Assembly: GCF_000473265.1 (NCBI RefSeq)
Contig: NZ_KI421511.1
Location: forward strand, 1,105,731 to 1,169,730
DNA: 64,000 bases
Direction of reading: 5' to 3'
Origin: Amycolatopsis thermoflava N1165
GTDB lineage: Bacteria; Actinomycetota; Actinomycetes; Mycobacteriales; Pseudonocardiaceae
Part shown: positions 1 to 7,661 of the stretch, one piece after another
How positions within the stretch are numbered: the first letter of the stretch is position 1
Layout: each line of letters opens with the position of its first letter
Program-made: the position numbers and the translations under genes
Notes under the pieces: model-generated
Database searches by the model: none
What the model was told of the DNA's origin: nothing
Seen by the model: only the letters and a program-made list of their open reading frames with translations

Positions 1-854
1 TTGTGGCTCAGGTCCTGGGCGAAGGTCAGCCGCCCGCCGTTGATTCCGGTGAGCCGGCCGTAGAGTCGCATGCCGTCGCGGGCGAAGGCGCGCAGGTCGA
101 TGTCGCGTCCGCCGTCGCGGCCGGTGACGTAGTGGTTGGCGCGGAAGCGGACGGCGTCGGCGTCGGCGAACTCGTCGATGCCGCGCCGGTAGTAGCCCAT
201 GTCGTCCAGCCAGGCCACGACGTCGCGGCCCCGGTAGCGGCGGGCCACGCGCGGCGCGCTGCCCACGGCCAGGTGCACGCGGCGGCCGGCCAGGTGCAGG
301 TCTTCGGCGATCTGGCAGCCGGACTGGCCGGTGCCGACGACGAGCACCTCACCCGGCGGTAGTTGTTCGGGGTTGCGGTAGTCCGCGGAGTGGACCTGCA
401 CCACGTCCGAGGGCAGCCGTTCGGCCATCCGCGGGATCAGCGGCACCTGGTACGGGCCGGTGGCGAGCACGACGTGGTCGGCGGTGAGCTCACCCTCCGA
501 TGTGGACACTGTGGACACCTGGAACCCGCGTCCGGTGCGGCGCAGCCGGGTCGCCTCGATCCCTTCGATGAGCGGGAAGTCGAAGGCGTTCCGGTAGGCG
601 CGCAGGTAGGCGACGATCTCGTCGCGCACCATGAACCCGTCGGGATCGTCGCCGGGGTAGGGGAACCCGGGCAGGCGGCACTGCCAGTTCGGGGTGACCA
701 GGCAGAACGAGTCCCAGCGGCGGTCGGCCCACTCGTGGCCCGCGGTGTCGCGCTCCAGCACGACGTGGTCGATGCCGCGGGCGGACAGGCAGTGGCTCGC
801 CGACAGGCCGGCCTGACCGCCGCCGACCACGACGACCGTGTGGTGGCCGTTCAT
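1..854 (-). CDS. MSMEG_0569-family FAD-dependent oxidoreductase (NitH of Nit1C clusters), 3' end missing
   Basis: Flavoprotein monooxygenase-like protein that starts at ATG 854 and runs off the left edge after about 284 residues. Visible: an N-terminal FAD-binding GGGQAG (residues 11-16), a family-typical segment [15 protein letters not shown] (49-63), and a second dinucleotide fold VVGTGQSG (172-179), the arrangement of class B flavin monooxygenases. I recognise the MSMEG_0569 family from the whole N-terminal pattern. In other bacteria it sits in the Nit1C cluster with a nitrilase, a radical SAM protein, an acetyltransferase and an AIR-synthase-like protein, linked to cyanide use and nitrogen starvation; those genes would lie to the left. 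The start overlaps the stop of the upstream small gene (ATGA), so the two are translationally coupled. The exact reaction is unknown. Confidence 0.85.
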   Translation of the reverse strand, partial: MNGHHTVVVVGGGQAGLSASHCLSARGIDHVVLERDTAGHEWADRRWDSFCLVTPNWQCRLPGFPYPGDDPDGFMVRDEIVAYLRAYRNAFDFPLIEGIEATRLRRTGRGFQVSTVSTSEGELTADHVVLATGPYQVPLIPRMAERLPSDVVQVHSADYRNPEQLPPGEVLVVGTGQSGCQIAEDLHLAGRRVHLAVGSAPRVARRYRGRDVVAWLDDMGYYRRGIDEFADADAVRFRANHYVTGRDGGRDIDLRAFARDGMRLYGRLTGINGGRLTFAQDLSH

Positions 855-1129
855 CGCTCGAACCCCTCGACCACGACCCGGCCGTCGTCGAACGACTTCG
901 CGCGGGCTTCGATGTCGGCCAGCTGGGCCGCGGCCTGCGCGCAGCCGAACCCGTAGATGCGGCGCACGCGTTCCGAGGCCTGGTTCAGCGCGGTGCGGCT
1001 GCGGTCGACGAACTCGGCGACCGGGTAGCTGTCCCCGGGGACGAAGAACTCCTCCACGACCGTGGAGGGCGAGTAGCATTGCTGAACGGAGGCGTCGGGC
1101 CAACGAACGCGAAAGACAATCTCCGGCAC
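851..1129 (-). CDS. MSMEG_0570-family nitrogen starvation response protein (NitG-like)
   Basis: Protein of 92 residues, beginning [20 protein letters not shown] after a GTG start at 1129. A GGAGG-type ribosome site lies just upstream; the frame is open further upstream, but the N-terminal family similarity begins exactly here. This small family has no known catalytic motif and occurs only beside the MSMEG_0569 flavoprotein in Nit1C-type clusters, which is also its position here (4-bp ATGA overlap with the next gene). It is the first gene of the leftward unit, so its promoter should lie in 1130-1412. Function is inferred from cluster association only. Confidence 0.85.
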   Translation of the reverse strand: MPEIVFRVRWPDASVQQCYSPSTVVEEFFVPGDSYPVAEFVDRSRTALNQASERVRRIYGFGCAQAAAQLADIEARAKSFDDGRVVVEGFER

Positions 1130-1412
1130 GGGTTTCCTCCCCATCTGCGGCGATGGGAGTAGTTCACCGGCCCGCGATGTCGGGGGCGTTGCATCCGGAA
1201 CACCGGCTCGTTTCGGAACCAGGCTTTTGTTGCCAACGGGTTTCGCAGGTGCCGTTTGCCGTTGTGCCGGGGGGTGAGTCCTGTCTGGCGTGGGGGAGCG
1301 AGTAGGCCTGGGGTGCCGAGTCCGGAATGGCTGGCCGCCTGGGTGCGGGGGAGCGGCGGTCACGGACCACGCCGGGCCAAGCCGATGGTGGGCAGCGGCG
1401 AACGGGGGCGGT
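1130..1412. other. 283-bp intergenic region between the MFS exporter and the Nit1C-type unit
   Basis: Both flanking genes read leftward, so this stretch must hold the terminator of the exporter gene and the promoter of the MSMEG_0570/0569 pair. I see a purine-rich ribosome site immediately before 1129 but no convincing -35/-10 pair and no strong hairpin. Open frames crossing it show no recognisable protein. Confidence 0.5.
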
Positions 1413-2930
1413 TCAGGCGCCGGGCGCCATCGGGCTTGCGCTCACGCTTCGCCGGGGGTGGCGGGGCAGCAGGAGCGCGGGGACGATCAGCGCCGCGGTC
1501 ATGCCGAACGCCACCCAGAACGCGAAACCGAACGACTCGGCCAGGATCGGGGCCACCGTCGCCCTCACGGCGGGCGGCATCGAGGTGATCTGGTTCGCCC
1601 CGGCGCCGACCGCGGGGATGCCGCGCGCGGTGAGTTCGCCGGTGAGGTGCTGGGTCAGCGCGGTCACGAGCAGCGCGCTGCCCAGCGACGCCCCGATCTG
1701 CTGGATCGCCGACAGCGTCGGCGCGGCACGGGACACGGCGCGCGGGTCGAGCTGCGCGTACGCGGCGGCGAACGTCGGCATCATCACCGAACCCAGCCCC
1801 AGGCCACGCACGAACAGCACCGCGCTCAGCCACCCGTACGAGGTGCCGGTCCCGAGCATGCCCAGCGGCGCGGTCCCGAGCAGCGCGAGCACGATGCCCA
1901 CCGGCACGACGAAGCCCGCCCCGACCCGGTCGGTCAGCCTGCCGGCGAGCGGCATCGCCACCATCGCGCCGAGTCCCTGCGGGGCGAGCAGCAGGCCCGC
2001 GGCCAGGGCACCTTCACCCCGCACGGTCTGGTAGTACAGCGGCAGCAGGAGCAGGCCGCCGAACAGCGCGACGGCCACGAGGAAGATCGTCACCGTGCCG
2101 GCGGTGAAGTACCGGTCGGTGAACAGCCGCACGTCGATCAGCGAGGCGGGCCCCCGGGCAAGGCTGTGCCACGTGTACAGCGCGAGTCCGGCGCCACCGG
2201 CGATGAGCCAGGCGAGCACGCTCCAGTGCCCGAAACCGCCCTGGGAGCTGGCCCGCGACAGGCCGTAGAGCAGGACGACGAGGCTCCCGGACAGCAGGAC
2301 GAGACCGCGCACGTCGATCCGGCCGGGGTGCTCCGCCTCGCCGCCCCCGGGCAGCTTCCACACCGCCAGCGCGACCGCGCACGCCGCCACCGGCACGTTG
2401 ACGAGGAAGATCCAGTGCCAGCTGGTGTACTCGACCAGCAGGCCGCCGAGCACCGGGCCGAAGACCGGCCCGAGCAGCATCGGCACCCCGAGGATCGCCA
2501 TCGCCCGCCCCAGCCGCGCCGGCCCGGCGGCCCGCGTGATGATCGTCTGCCCGCCCGGCAGGAGCATGCCGCCACCGAGACCCTGCACGACGCGGAACGC
2601 GATCAGGCTCTCGATCGACCAGGCGCTCGCGCACAGGGCCGAACCCGCGGCGAACAACACCACCGACAAGATCCACACCGGTTTGGTCCCGAACCGGTCC
2701 ACGGCCCACCCGGTGAGCGGGATGACCAGCCCCACCGCCAGCAGGTACCCGGTCACGATCCACTGGGCCGTGGACAGGTTCGCGCCGAGCTGGCGGCTCA
2801 CGGTCCCCAGCGCGACGTTGACGATCGTGGTGTCGAACACGACCATGATGAGCCCGCACACGACCACGAGCCCGGTGACGACGACCTCGCGATCGAGCTT
2901 CTCCGCACGCGCGGTGGTGGAGGGATCCAT
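1413..2930 (-). CDS. DHA2-family MFS drug exporter (EmrB/QacA type)
   Basis: Protein of 505 residues with hydrophobic segments fitting 14 transmembrane helices, the DHA2 topology of proton-coupled multidrug exporters. Visible family motifs: TTIVNVAL in helix 1, WIVTGYLLAVGLVIPLTGW for helix 2 with motif A around DRFG, RVVQGLGGGMLLPGGQ in helix 4, and motif C-like LGVPMLLGPVFGPVLGG in helix 5. Start ATG 2930 has a GGGAG site 5-6 nt upstream. It follows the butanediol dehydrogenase gene on the same strand with a 93-bp gap. No adjacent regulator, so the substrate is unknown; a toxic organic compound is the usual guess for the family. Confidence 0.88.
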   Translation of the reverse strand: MDPSTTARAEKLDREVVVTGLVVVCGLIMVVFDTTIVNVALGTVSRQLGANLSTAQWIVTGYLLAVGLVIPLTGWAVDRFGTKPVWILSVVLFAAGSALCASAWSIESLIAFRVVQGLGGGMLLPGGQTIITRAAGPARLGRAMAILGVPMLLGPVFGPVLGGLLVEYTSWHWIFLVNVPVAACAVALAVWKLPGGGEAEHPGRIDVRGLVLLSGSLVVLLYGLSRASSQGGFGHWSVLAWLIAGGAGLALYTWHSLARGPASLIDVRLFTDRYFTAGTVTIFLVAVALFGGLLLLPLYYQTVRGEGALAAGLLLAPQGLGAMVAMPLAGRLTDRVGAGFVVPVGIVLALLGTAPLGMLGTGTSYGWLSAVLFVRGLGLGSVMMPTFAAAYAQLDPRAVSRAAPTLSAIQQIGASLGSALLVTALTQHLTGELTARGIPAVGAGANQITSMPPAVRATVAPILAESFGFAFWVAFGMTAALIVPALLLPRHPRRSVSASPMAPGA

Positions 2931-3023
2931 GACGGCTCCCGCATGCTGGTCCGGACGGTCCGCGACGAAGCTCCAAGCTACGCCCGCACCGGCCCGCGTG
3001 CGAAGCGGTTTCCGCCCGCTACA

Positions 3024-4094
3024 TCAGGCGAGCTGCTCCCGGGGTGAGACGAGGATCTTGACGTTGTCCTCCTTGTTGTCGATCAGCTCCCGGAACCCGC
3101 CGTCGACCAGGTCGTCGAGGGTGATCCGGCCGGTGATGAACTGCGACGCGTCGACCTTGCCCTCGCGCAGCAGCGCGATGGTGCCTGCGTGGTCGCCGCA
3201 GTAGGCCAGCGAGCCGACCAGGTTGATCTCGCTCATCACCAGGTCGTTGACCGCCACCCGCGGCACGTGGCCCCAGATCGCGACGTTGACCACGGTCCCG
3301 CCGGGGCGCACCGACGAGATCGCCGACGCCAGGACCGCGTCGATGCCGGCGCATTCGAACGCCACGTCGGCCCCCGCGCCGTCGGTCAGGTCCCGGATCG
3401 CCTCGGTCGCGTCGTCGGTCGTGGGGTCGATGACGACGTCCGCGCCCGCGGGTCCGGCCTTCGCCTTGCGGGCGGCGGCCGGTTCCACCACGATCACCCG
3501 GCCGGCGCCGCGGGCCTTGAGCGCGGCGGCGGTGACGAGACCGATCGGGCCCGCGCCGTACACGGCCGCGGTGCCGCCCTCGGGGATCCCGGACAGCCGC
3601 ACCGCGTGGTAGCCCACCGCCAGTGGTTCGACCAGGGCGCCGATGTCGGTGGGCAGGTCGCCGAGCTGGTGGATCCAGCGCTGGTCGACCACGCACCGTT
3701 CGGCGAAGCCGCCTTCGTTGCCGGACAGGCCGATGAAGCCGAGGTTCCGGCAGATGTTGTAGCGCCCGGCCTGGCAGGCGGCGCACTTGCCGCACACGTG
3801 GTAGGGCTCGACGGCGACGCGGTCGCCTTCGGCGATGCCGTTGACGCCCGGCCCGACCGCGGACACCACGCCCGCGAACTCGTGGCCCATCACCACGGGC
3901 AGCCCGACCCCGGTGAGCGGGTGCGGTGAGCCGGCCGGCGGGATGAAGATCGGGCCCTCCAGGTATTCGTGCAGGTCGGTGCCGCAGATGCCGCACCAGT
4001 CGACCGAGACCTCCACCTGTCCTGGCCCCACCCTCGGGTCGGGCACCTCGTCGATCCGGATGTCGCCGGGACCGTGGAACCGTGCGGCTTTCAT
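3024..4094 (-). CDS. (R,R)-2,3-butanediol dehydrogenase, zinc-dependent
   Basis: Medium-chain alcohol dehydrogenase of 356 residues that would interconvert 2,3-butanediol and acetoin with NAD. Visible: catalytic zinc ligands C37 (GICGTD) and H71-E72 (GHEFAG), structural zinc cysteines C101, C104, C107 and C115, and a Rossmann glycine motif GAGPIG near 180. The N-terminus with DLHEYLEGP and PVVMGHEF is characteristic of butanediol dehydrogenases. Start ATG 4094 has GGAGG 4-5 nt upstream; the frame is open further but the family N-terminus is here. The aco operon 6.6 kb away degrades acetoin, and both promoters carry the same TTGCA repeat, which supports the substrate assignment. Related sugar-alcohol dehydrogenases are the alternative. 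Confidence 0.87.
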   Translation of the reverse strand: MKAARFHGPGDIRIDEVPDPRVGPGQVEVSVDWCGICGTDLHEYLEGPIFIPPAGSPHPLTGVGLPVVMGHEFAGVVSAVGPGVNGIAEGDRVAVEPYHVCGKCAACQAGRYNICRNLGFIGLSGNEGGFAERCVVDQRWIHQLGDLPTDIGALVEPLAVGYHAVRLSGIPEGGTAAVYGAGPIGLVTAAALKARGAGRVIVVEPAAARKAKAGPAGADVVIDPTTDDATEAIRDLTDGAGADVAFECAGIDAVLASAISSVRPGGTVVNVAIWGHVPRVAVNDLVMSEINLVGSLAYCGDHAGTIALLREGKVDASQFITGRITLDDLVDGGFRELIDNKEDNVKILVSPREQLA

Positions 4095-4154
4095 GGGACC
4101 TCCTCGTCGCCGAACCGTGTGGTCGAGGGTGACGTGGCGGCGACGGCGCGGCCA

Positions 4155-4173
4155 GGGTTGCAACGAGTTGCAC
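4155..4173. promoter_or_regulatory. TTGCA inverted repeat between bdh and marR, candidate AcoR-type operator
   Basis: The sequence GGGTTGCAACGAGTTGCAC contains the dyad TGCAAC-GA-GTTGCA (4159-4172). A 17/19 copy sits at 10592-10610 ahead of the acetoin operon. It lies about 60 bp upstream of the butanediol dehydrogenase start and 35 bp upstream of the MarR gene. Operator function is inferred from the shared sequence. Confidence 0.6.
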
Positions 4174-4207
4174 CGCCCGCCGGGCAAACGTCCCGTACGG
4201 TGATTGC

Positions 4208-4675
4208 GTGACGCAAACGAACGCGGTGACGACGGAGACGGACGCCGCCCTCGCCGTGCTGCGGTCGATGGTCGGCATCGCCGACGCGACGGTCGAGCGG
4301 GGGACCGCGGGGCTGACCTTGACGCAGTTCCGGGCACTGCGCGTGGTCGCCGAGCGCACCCCGGTCACGATGCGGCGGGTGGCCGTCGAGCTGGGCCTGA
4401 ACCCGTCGTCGGTGACCCGCGCCTGTGACCGCCTGGAGGCGGCCAAGCTGCTGCAACGCGCCGCGAACCCGTTGAACAGGCGGGAGATCCTGCTCGCGCC
4501 GACGGCACGTGGACGCAGGCTGGTCGACCGCGTCGACCACGACCGCAGGTCCGTCCTGGCCGACGTGCTCGACCGGATGGAACCCCGGGCGCGGGAGCAG
4601 CTGGCGCGCGTGTTCGGCGCGTTCGCCGACGCCGCCGAGGCCGCCCTCCACCCCGGCGCCGACACCGCCCGATGA
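4208..4675 (+). CDS. MarR-family transcriptional regulator
   Basis: Protein of 155 residues with a MarR winged helix: LTLTQFRALRVVAERTPVTM (about 36-55), recognition helix region LGLNPSSVTRACDRLEAAKLL and wing NPLNRREILLAPTARGRRLV. MarR proteins bind as dimers to palindromes and usually release DNA on binding a phenolic or other small ligand. GTG 4208 is the first start; a TACGGT hexamer ends 6 nt before it (4196-4201), so the mRNA may be leaderless. It is divergent from butanediol dehydrogenase (113 bp) and 55 bp upstream of the molybdoenzyme gene, so either could be its target. Confidence 0.85.
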   Translation: MTQTNAVTTETDAALAVLRSMVGIADATVERGTAGLTLTQFRALRVVAERTPVTMRRVAVELGLNPSSVTRACDRLEAAKLLQRAANPLNRREILLAPTARGRRLVDRVDHDRRSVLADVLDRMEPRAREQLARVFGAFADAAEAALHPGADTAR

Positions 4676-4730
4676 TTGCGCTGCGCAACCAACGTGGTTT
4701 TCCCGCCGGGGGAGCGGGTACCCGGGCCGG

Positions 4731-7055
4731 GTGCGACGAGACGCGATCGCCGATCCGTGGGGCGCCCGCACGCCCTACGGACCGGGACAGTCGTGGCCCG
4801 TGCGGGTCGATTCCCAGCTCGCCGACGGCCTGACCGAGGACGACGTCGACCGGTGGGTCCCGACGGCGGCGGTCCTGCACTCCAACGGCGACGGCCTCGA
4901 ACTGGCCGTCAAGGACGGCCGCCTCGTCGGCGTCCGCGGCCGCGCCGAAGACCGGGTCAACCGCGGCCGCGTCGACCCGAAGGACCTCTACGGCTGGCAG
5001 GCCAACGCCTCGCCGGACCGGCTCACCACCCCGCTGGTCCGCCGGGACGGGCGGCTCGTCGAGGCGAGCTGGGACGAGGCGATGGGCCTGGTCGCCGACC
5101 GCAGCCGGGCCCTGCTGGACGAGCGCGGCCCCAGCTCGATCGGCTTCTACACCAGCGGCCAGCTCTTCTGCGAGGAGTACTACACGCTCGCCGCGATCGC
5201 GCACGGCGCCATCGGCACCAACCACCTCGACGGCAACACCCGCCTGTGCACCGCGACCGCGGCCGCCGCGCTCAAGGAGACCTTCGGCTGCGACGGTCAG
5301 CCCGGCTCCTACACCGACGTCGACCACGCCGACGTCATCGCCCTCTACGGCCACAACGTCGCCGAGACGCAGAGCGTGCTGTGGAGCCGGATGCTCGACC
5401 GGCTCGCCGGCCCGAACCCGCCGTCGCTGTTGTGCGTCGACCCGCGGGACACCCCGGTCGCGCGGGCGGCCACCGTGCACCTGGCGCCCCTGCCGGGCAC
5501 GAACCTGGCCCTGATGAACGCGTTGCTGCACGAGATCATCGCCCGCGACTGGGTCGACCACGACTACGTGGACCGGTGCACCGTGGGCTTCGACCAGCTC
5601 GCCGCGCTCGTCGCGGACTACCCGCCCGAACGCGCGGCCGAGATCTGCCGAGTCCCGGCCGCGCGCATCCGGGAGGCCGCGGCTCTGCTGGGCGGCGCAC
5701 AGCGGCTGCTGTCCACCGTGCTGCAGGGCTTCTACCAGTCCCACCAGGCCACCGCCGCGGCCGTGCAGGTGAACAACATCAACCTGGTCCGCGGCATGCT
5801 CGGCCGCCCCGGGTGCGGGGTCCTGCAGATGAACGGGCAGCCCACGGCCGAGAACACCCGCGAATGCGGCGCCGACGGCGACCTCACCGGGTTCCGCAAC
5901 TGGGCCAACGACGCGCACGTCGCCGAACTGGCGGACCTGTGGAACCTCGAGGTGAAGCAGATCCCGCACTACGCCCCGCCGACGCACGCGATGCAGATCT
6001 TCCGCTACGCCGAGAACGGCAGCCTGCGCCTGCTGTGGGTGTCGGCCACCAACCCCGCGGTGTCGCTGCCCGACCTCGCGCGCATCCGGTCCATCCTGTC
6101 CCAGGACCGGTTGTTCCTCGTGGTCCAGGACGCGTTCCTGACCGAGACCGCCGAGCTGGCCGACGTGGTGCTGCCCGCGGCGATGTGGGGCGAGAAGACG
6201 GGCGTGTTCACCAACGCCGACCGCACCGTGCACCTGTCGGAGAAGGCCGTCGACCCGCCCGGGCAGGCGCGGCCGGACCTGGACATCTTCCTCGACTACG
6301 CCCGGCGCATGGACTTCCGCGACCGCGACGGGCAGCCGTTCCCGTCCTGGCACGACGCGGAGACGGCGTTCGAGGCGTGGAAGCGAGCCAGCGCCGGACG
6401 GCCGTGCGACTACAGCGGGCTCAGCTACGGCAAGCTGCGTGAGCGCGCGATCCAGTGGCCGTGCGACGCCGAACACCCCGACGGCACCGAACGGCTCTAC
6501 GCCGACGGGAAGTTCTTCGCCCAGCCCGGCTACTGCGAGGACTACGGGCGCGACCTGGTCACCGGCGCGCCCGCCGACCAGAACGAGTACCACGCGTTCA
6601 ACCCGGACGGCAAGGCCATGCTCAAGGCGGCGGAGTACGTGCCGCCGCACGAGATGCCGTCCGCGGAGCACCCGTTCGCGTTGATCACCGGGCGGACGAT
6701 CTACCAGTTCCACACCCGCACCAAGACCGGCCGGGTGCCGCAACTGCGCGACGCGGCTCCCGAGGTGTGGGTCGAGATGTCCGAACAGGACGCGAAGGCG
6801 CACGATCTGTCCGAAGGGGACCTCGCCGAGATCACCACACCACGTGGCGCGGTCCGCGCCCGGGTGCGGATCCGCGGCATCCGGGACGGGGTGCTGTTCC
6901 TGCCGTTCCACTACGGCTACTGGGACACCGGCGACCAGTCCGGACGGCACCGGGCGGCCAACGAGCTCACGATCACCGACTGGGACCCGGTGTCCAAGCA
7001 GCCGCTGTTCAAGACCGCGGCGGCCGCGATCCGCCGCGCGGAGGGGGCCCGATGA
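4731..7055 (+). CDS. Molybdopterin (bis-MGD) oxidoreductase of the nitrate reductase/formate dehydrogenase superfamily, without the [4Fe-4S] cysteines
   Basis: Protein of 774 residues: an N-terminal domain, molybdopterin domains (about 100-640) and a C-terminal molydopterin dinucleotide-binding domain (about 650-774, with HPFALITGRTIYQFHTRTKT and FLPFHYGYWD). The Mo-ligand motif of periplasmic nitrate reductases is kept as GNTRLCTAT (C173). The Cys-x2-Cys-x3-Cys motif normally near residue 50 is TAAVLHSNGDG, with A47, H50 and D54 at the cysteine positions, and the fourth cysteine position reads VDPKD (D82), so no standard cluster can form there. No signal peptide, so probably cytoplasmic. GTG 4731 was chosen because similarity starts with ADPWGARTPYG just after it. 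Substrate unknown; nitrate or formate are the family defaults. Confidence 0.82.
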   Translation: MRRDAIADPWGARTPYGPGQSWPVRVDSQLADGLTEDDVDRWVPTAAVLHSNGDGLELAVKDGRLVGVRGRAEDRVNRGRVDPKDLYGWQANASPDRLTTPLVRRDGRLVEASWDEAMGLVADRSRALLDERGPSSIGFYTSGQLFCEEYYTLAAIAHGAIGTNHLDGNTRLCTATAAAALKETFGCDGQPGSYTDVDHADVIALYGHNVAETQSVLWSRMLDRLAGPNPPSLLCVDPRDTPVARAATVHLAPLPGTNLALMNALLHEIIARDWVDHDYVDRCTVGFDQLAALVADYPPERAAEICRVPAARIREAAALLGGAQRLLSTVLQGFYQSHQATAAAVQVNNINLVRGMLGRPGCGVLQMNGQPTAENTRECGADGDLTGFRNWANDAHVAELADLWNLEVKQIPHYAPPTHAMQIFRYAENGSLRLLWVSATNPAVSLPDLARIRSILSQDRLFLVVQDAFLTETAELADVVLPAAMWGEKTGVFTNADRTVHLSEKAVDPPGQARPDLDIFLDYARRMDFRDRDGQPFPSWHDAETAFEAWKRASAGRPCDYSGLSYGKLRERAIQWPCDAEHPDGTERLYADGKFFAQPGYCEDYGRDLVTGAPADQNEYHAFNPDGKAMLKAAEYVPPHEMPSAEHPFALITGRTIYQFHTRTKTGRVPQLRDAAPEVWVEMSEQDAKAHDLSEGDLAEITTPRGAVRARVRIRGIRDGVLFLPFHYGYWDTGDQSGRHRAANELTITDWDPVSKQPLFKTAAAAIRRAEGAR

Positions 7056-7534
7056 AGATCGCCCTCGCCCTGCGGGAACTGCACCGGGCCGAGAAGGCGC
7101 TGGTGCGTGACCTGCTCAAGGTGTCCGACCGGCACCACGCCGAGCCCGAGATCCACCACGTGGCCCGCGATCTGGCCCGCTGGTCCCGCGACCACGTCCG
7201 GGCGCTGGCCGACGCCGGCCGCCCCTACGGCCTGGACCTGGGCGCCGAGGTCGCCGAGCGGTCGGGCCCGCTCGCGCCGGTGCGCACCGCGGTGAGCGAG
7301 ATGCTGAGCACGCGGCCCGAGCCGGGGGTGCTGTTGCTGGCCGACCTGCGCCGGTTGCACCGCGCGTGTGCCGGGGTGTCGCTGGACTGGGAACTGCTGG
7401 CGCAGGGAGCGCAGGCCATCAAGGACGACGACCTGCAGGCCCTGGCGAGCCGCTGCCACCCGCATACGCTGCGCCAGCTGAAGTGGACCAACGCGATGCT
7501 CAAGCAGCTGTCCCCGCAGGTGCTGGCCGGTTGA
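7052..7534 (+). CDS. Small helical protein coupled to the molybdoenzyme, function unknown
   Basis: Protein of 160 residues, predicted all-helical, with many His and charged residues (DRHHAEPEIHHVARDLARW) in a ferritin-like or four-helix-bundle pattern. The start overlaps the stop of the molybdopterin oxidoreductase (ATGA), so the two are almost certainly made together. That suggests an accessory role such as cofactor loading, chaperoning or electron transfer. I do not recognise a named family. The last 19 codons and stop are duplicated at 9268-9329, beyond the next gene. Confidence 0.75.
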   Translation: MKIALALRELHRAEKALVRDLLKVSDRHHAEPEIHHVARDLARWSRDHVRALADAGRPYGLDLGAEVAERSGPLAPVRTAVSEMLSTRPEPGVLLLADLRRLHRACAGVSLDWELLAQGAQAIKDDDLQALASRCHPHTLRQLKWTNAMLKQLSPQVLAG

Positions 7535-7538
7535 GCCG
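7477..7538 (+). repeat. Direct repeat copy 1: 3' end of the small helical gene
   Basis: A 62-bp segment encoding the C-terminus LKWTNAMLKQLSPQVLAG plus the stop codon and four following bases. It matches 9268-9329 at 58 of 62 positions in the same orientation. The two copies bracket the DUF11 gene. Confidence 0.85.
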
Positions 7539-7625
7539 CCAGAGCTAGCCGGCTATTGCCCGGCGCGGGGGTCCCCCGGGCTGACTACCCGCGTCAGATC
7601 TCGCCGTGGGATTCCGTCTCCATTG

Positions 7626-7641
7626 GTCACCGACCGGTGAC
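7626..7641. promoter_or_regulatory. Inverted repeat upstream of the DUF11 gene
   Basis: A dyad GTCACC-GACC-GGTGAC lies 20 bp before the ATG at 7662, in the position of a core promoter or operator. No partner regulator is evident. It could also be a weak hairpin in the leader. Confidence 0.35.
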
Positions 7642-7661
7642 ATCGACTGATGGAGAAACGG

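Noticed and set aside
4365..6950. 861-codon minus-strand frame opposite the molybdoenzyme
   Set aside because: Shadow of the molybdopterin oxidoreductase gene; composition is Val/Gly/Arg repeats with no recognisable domain.
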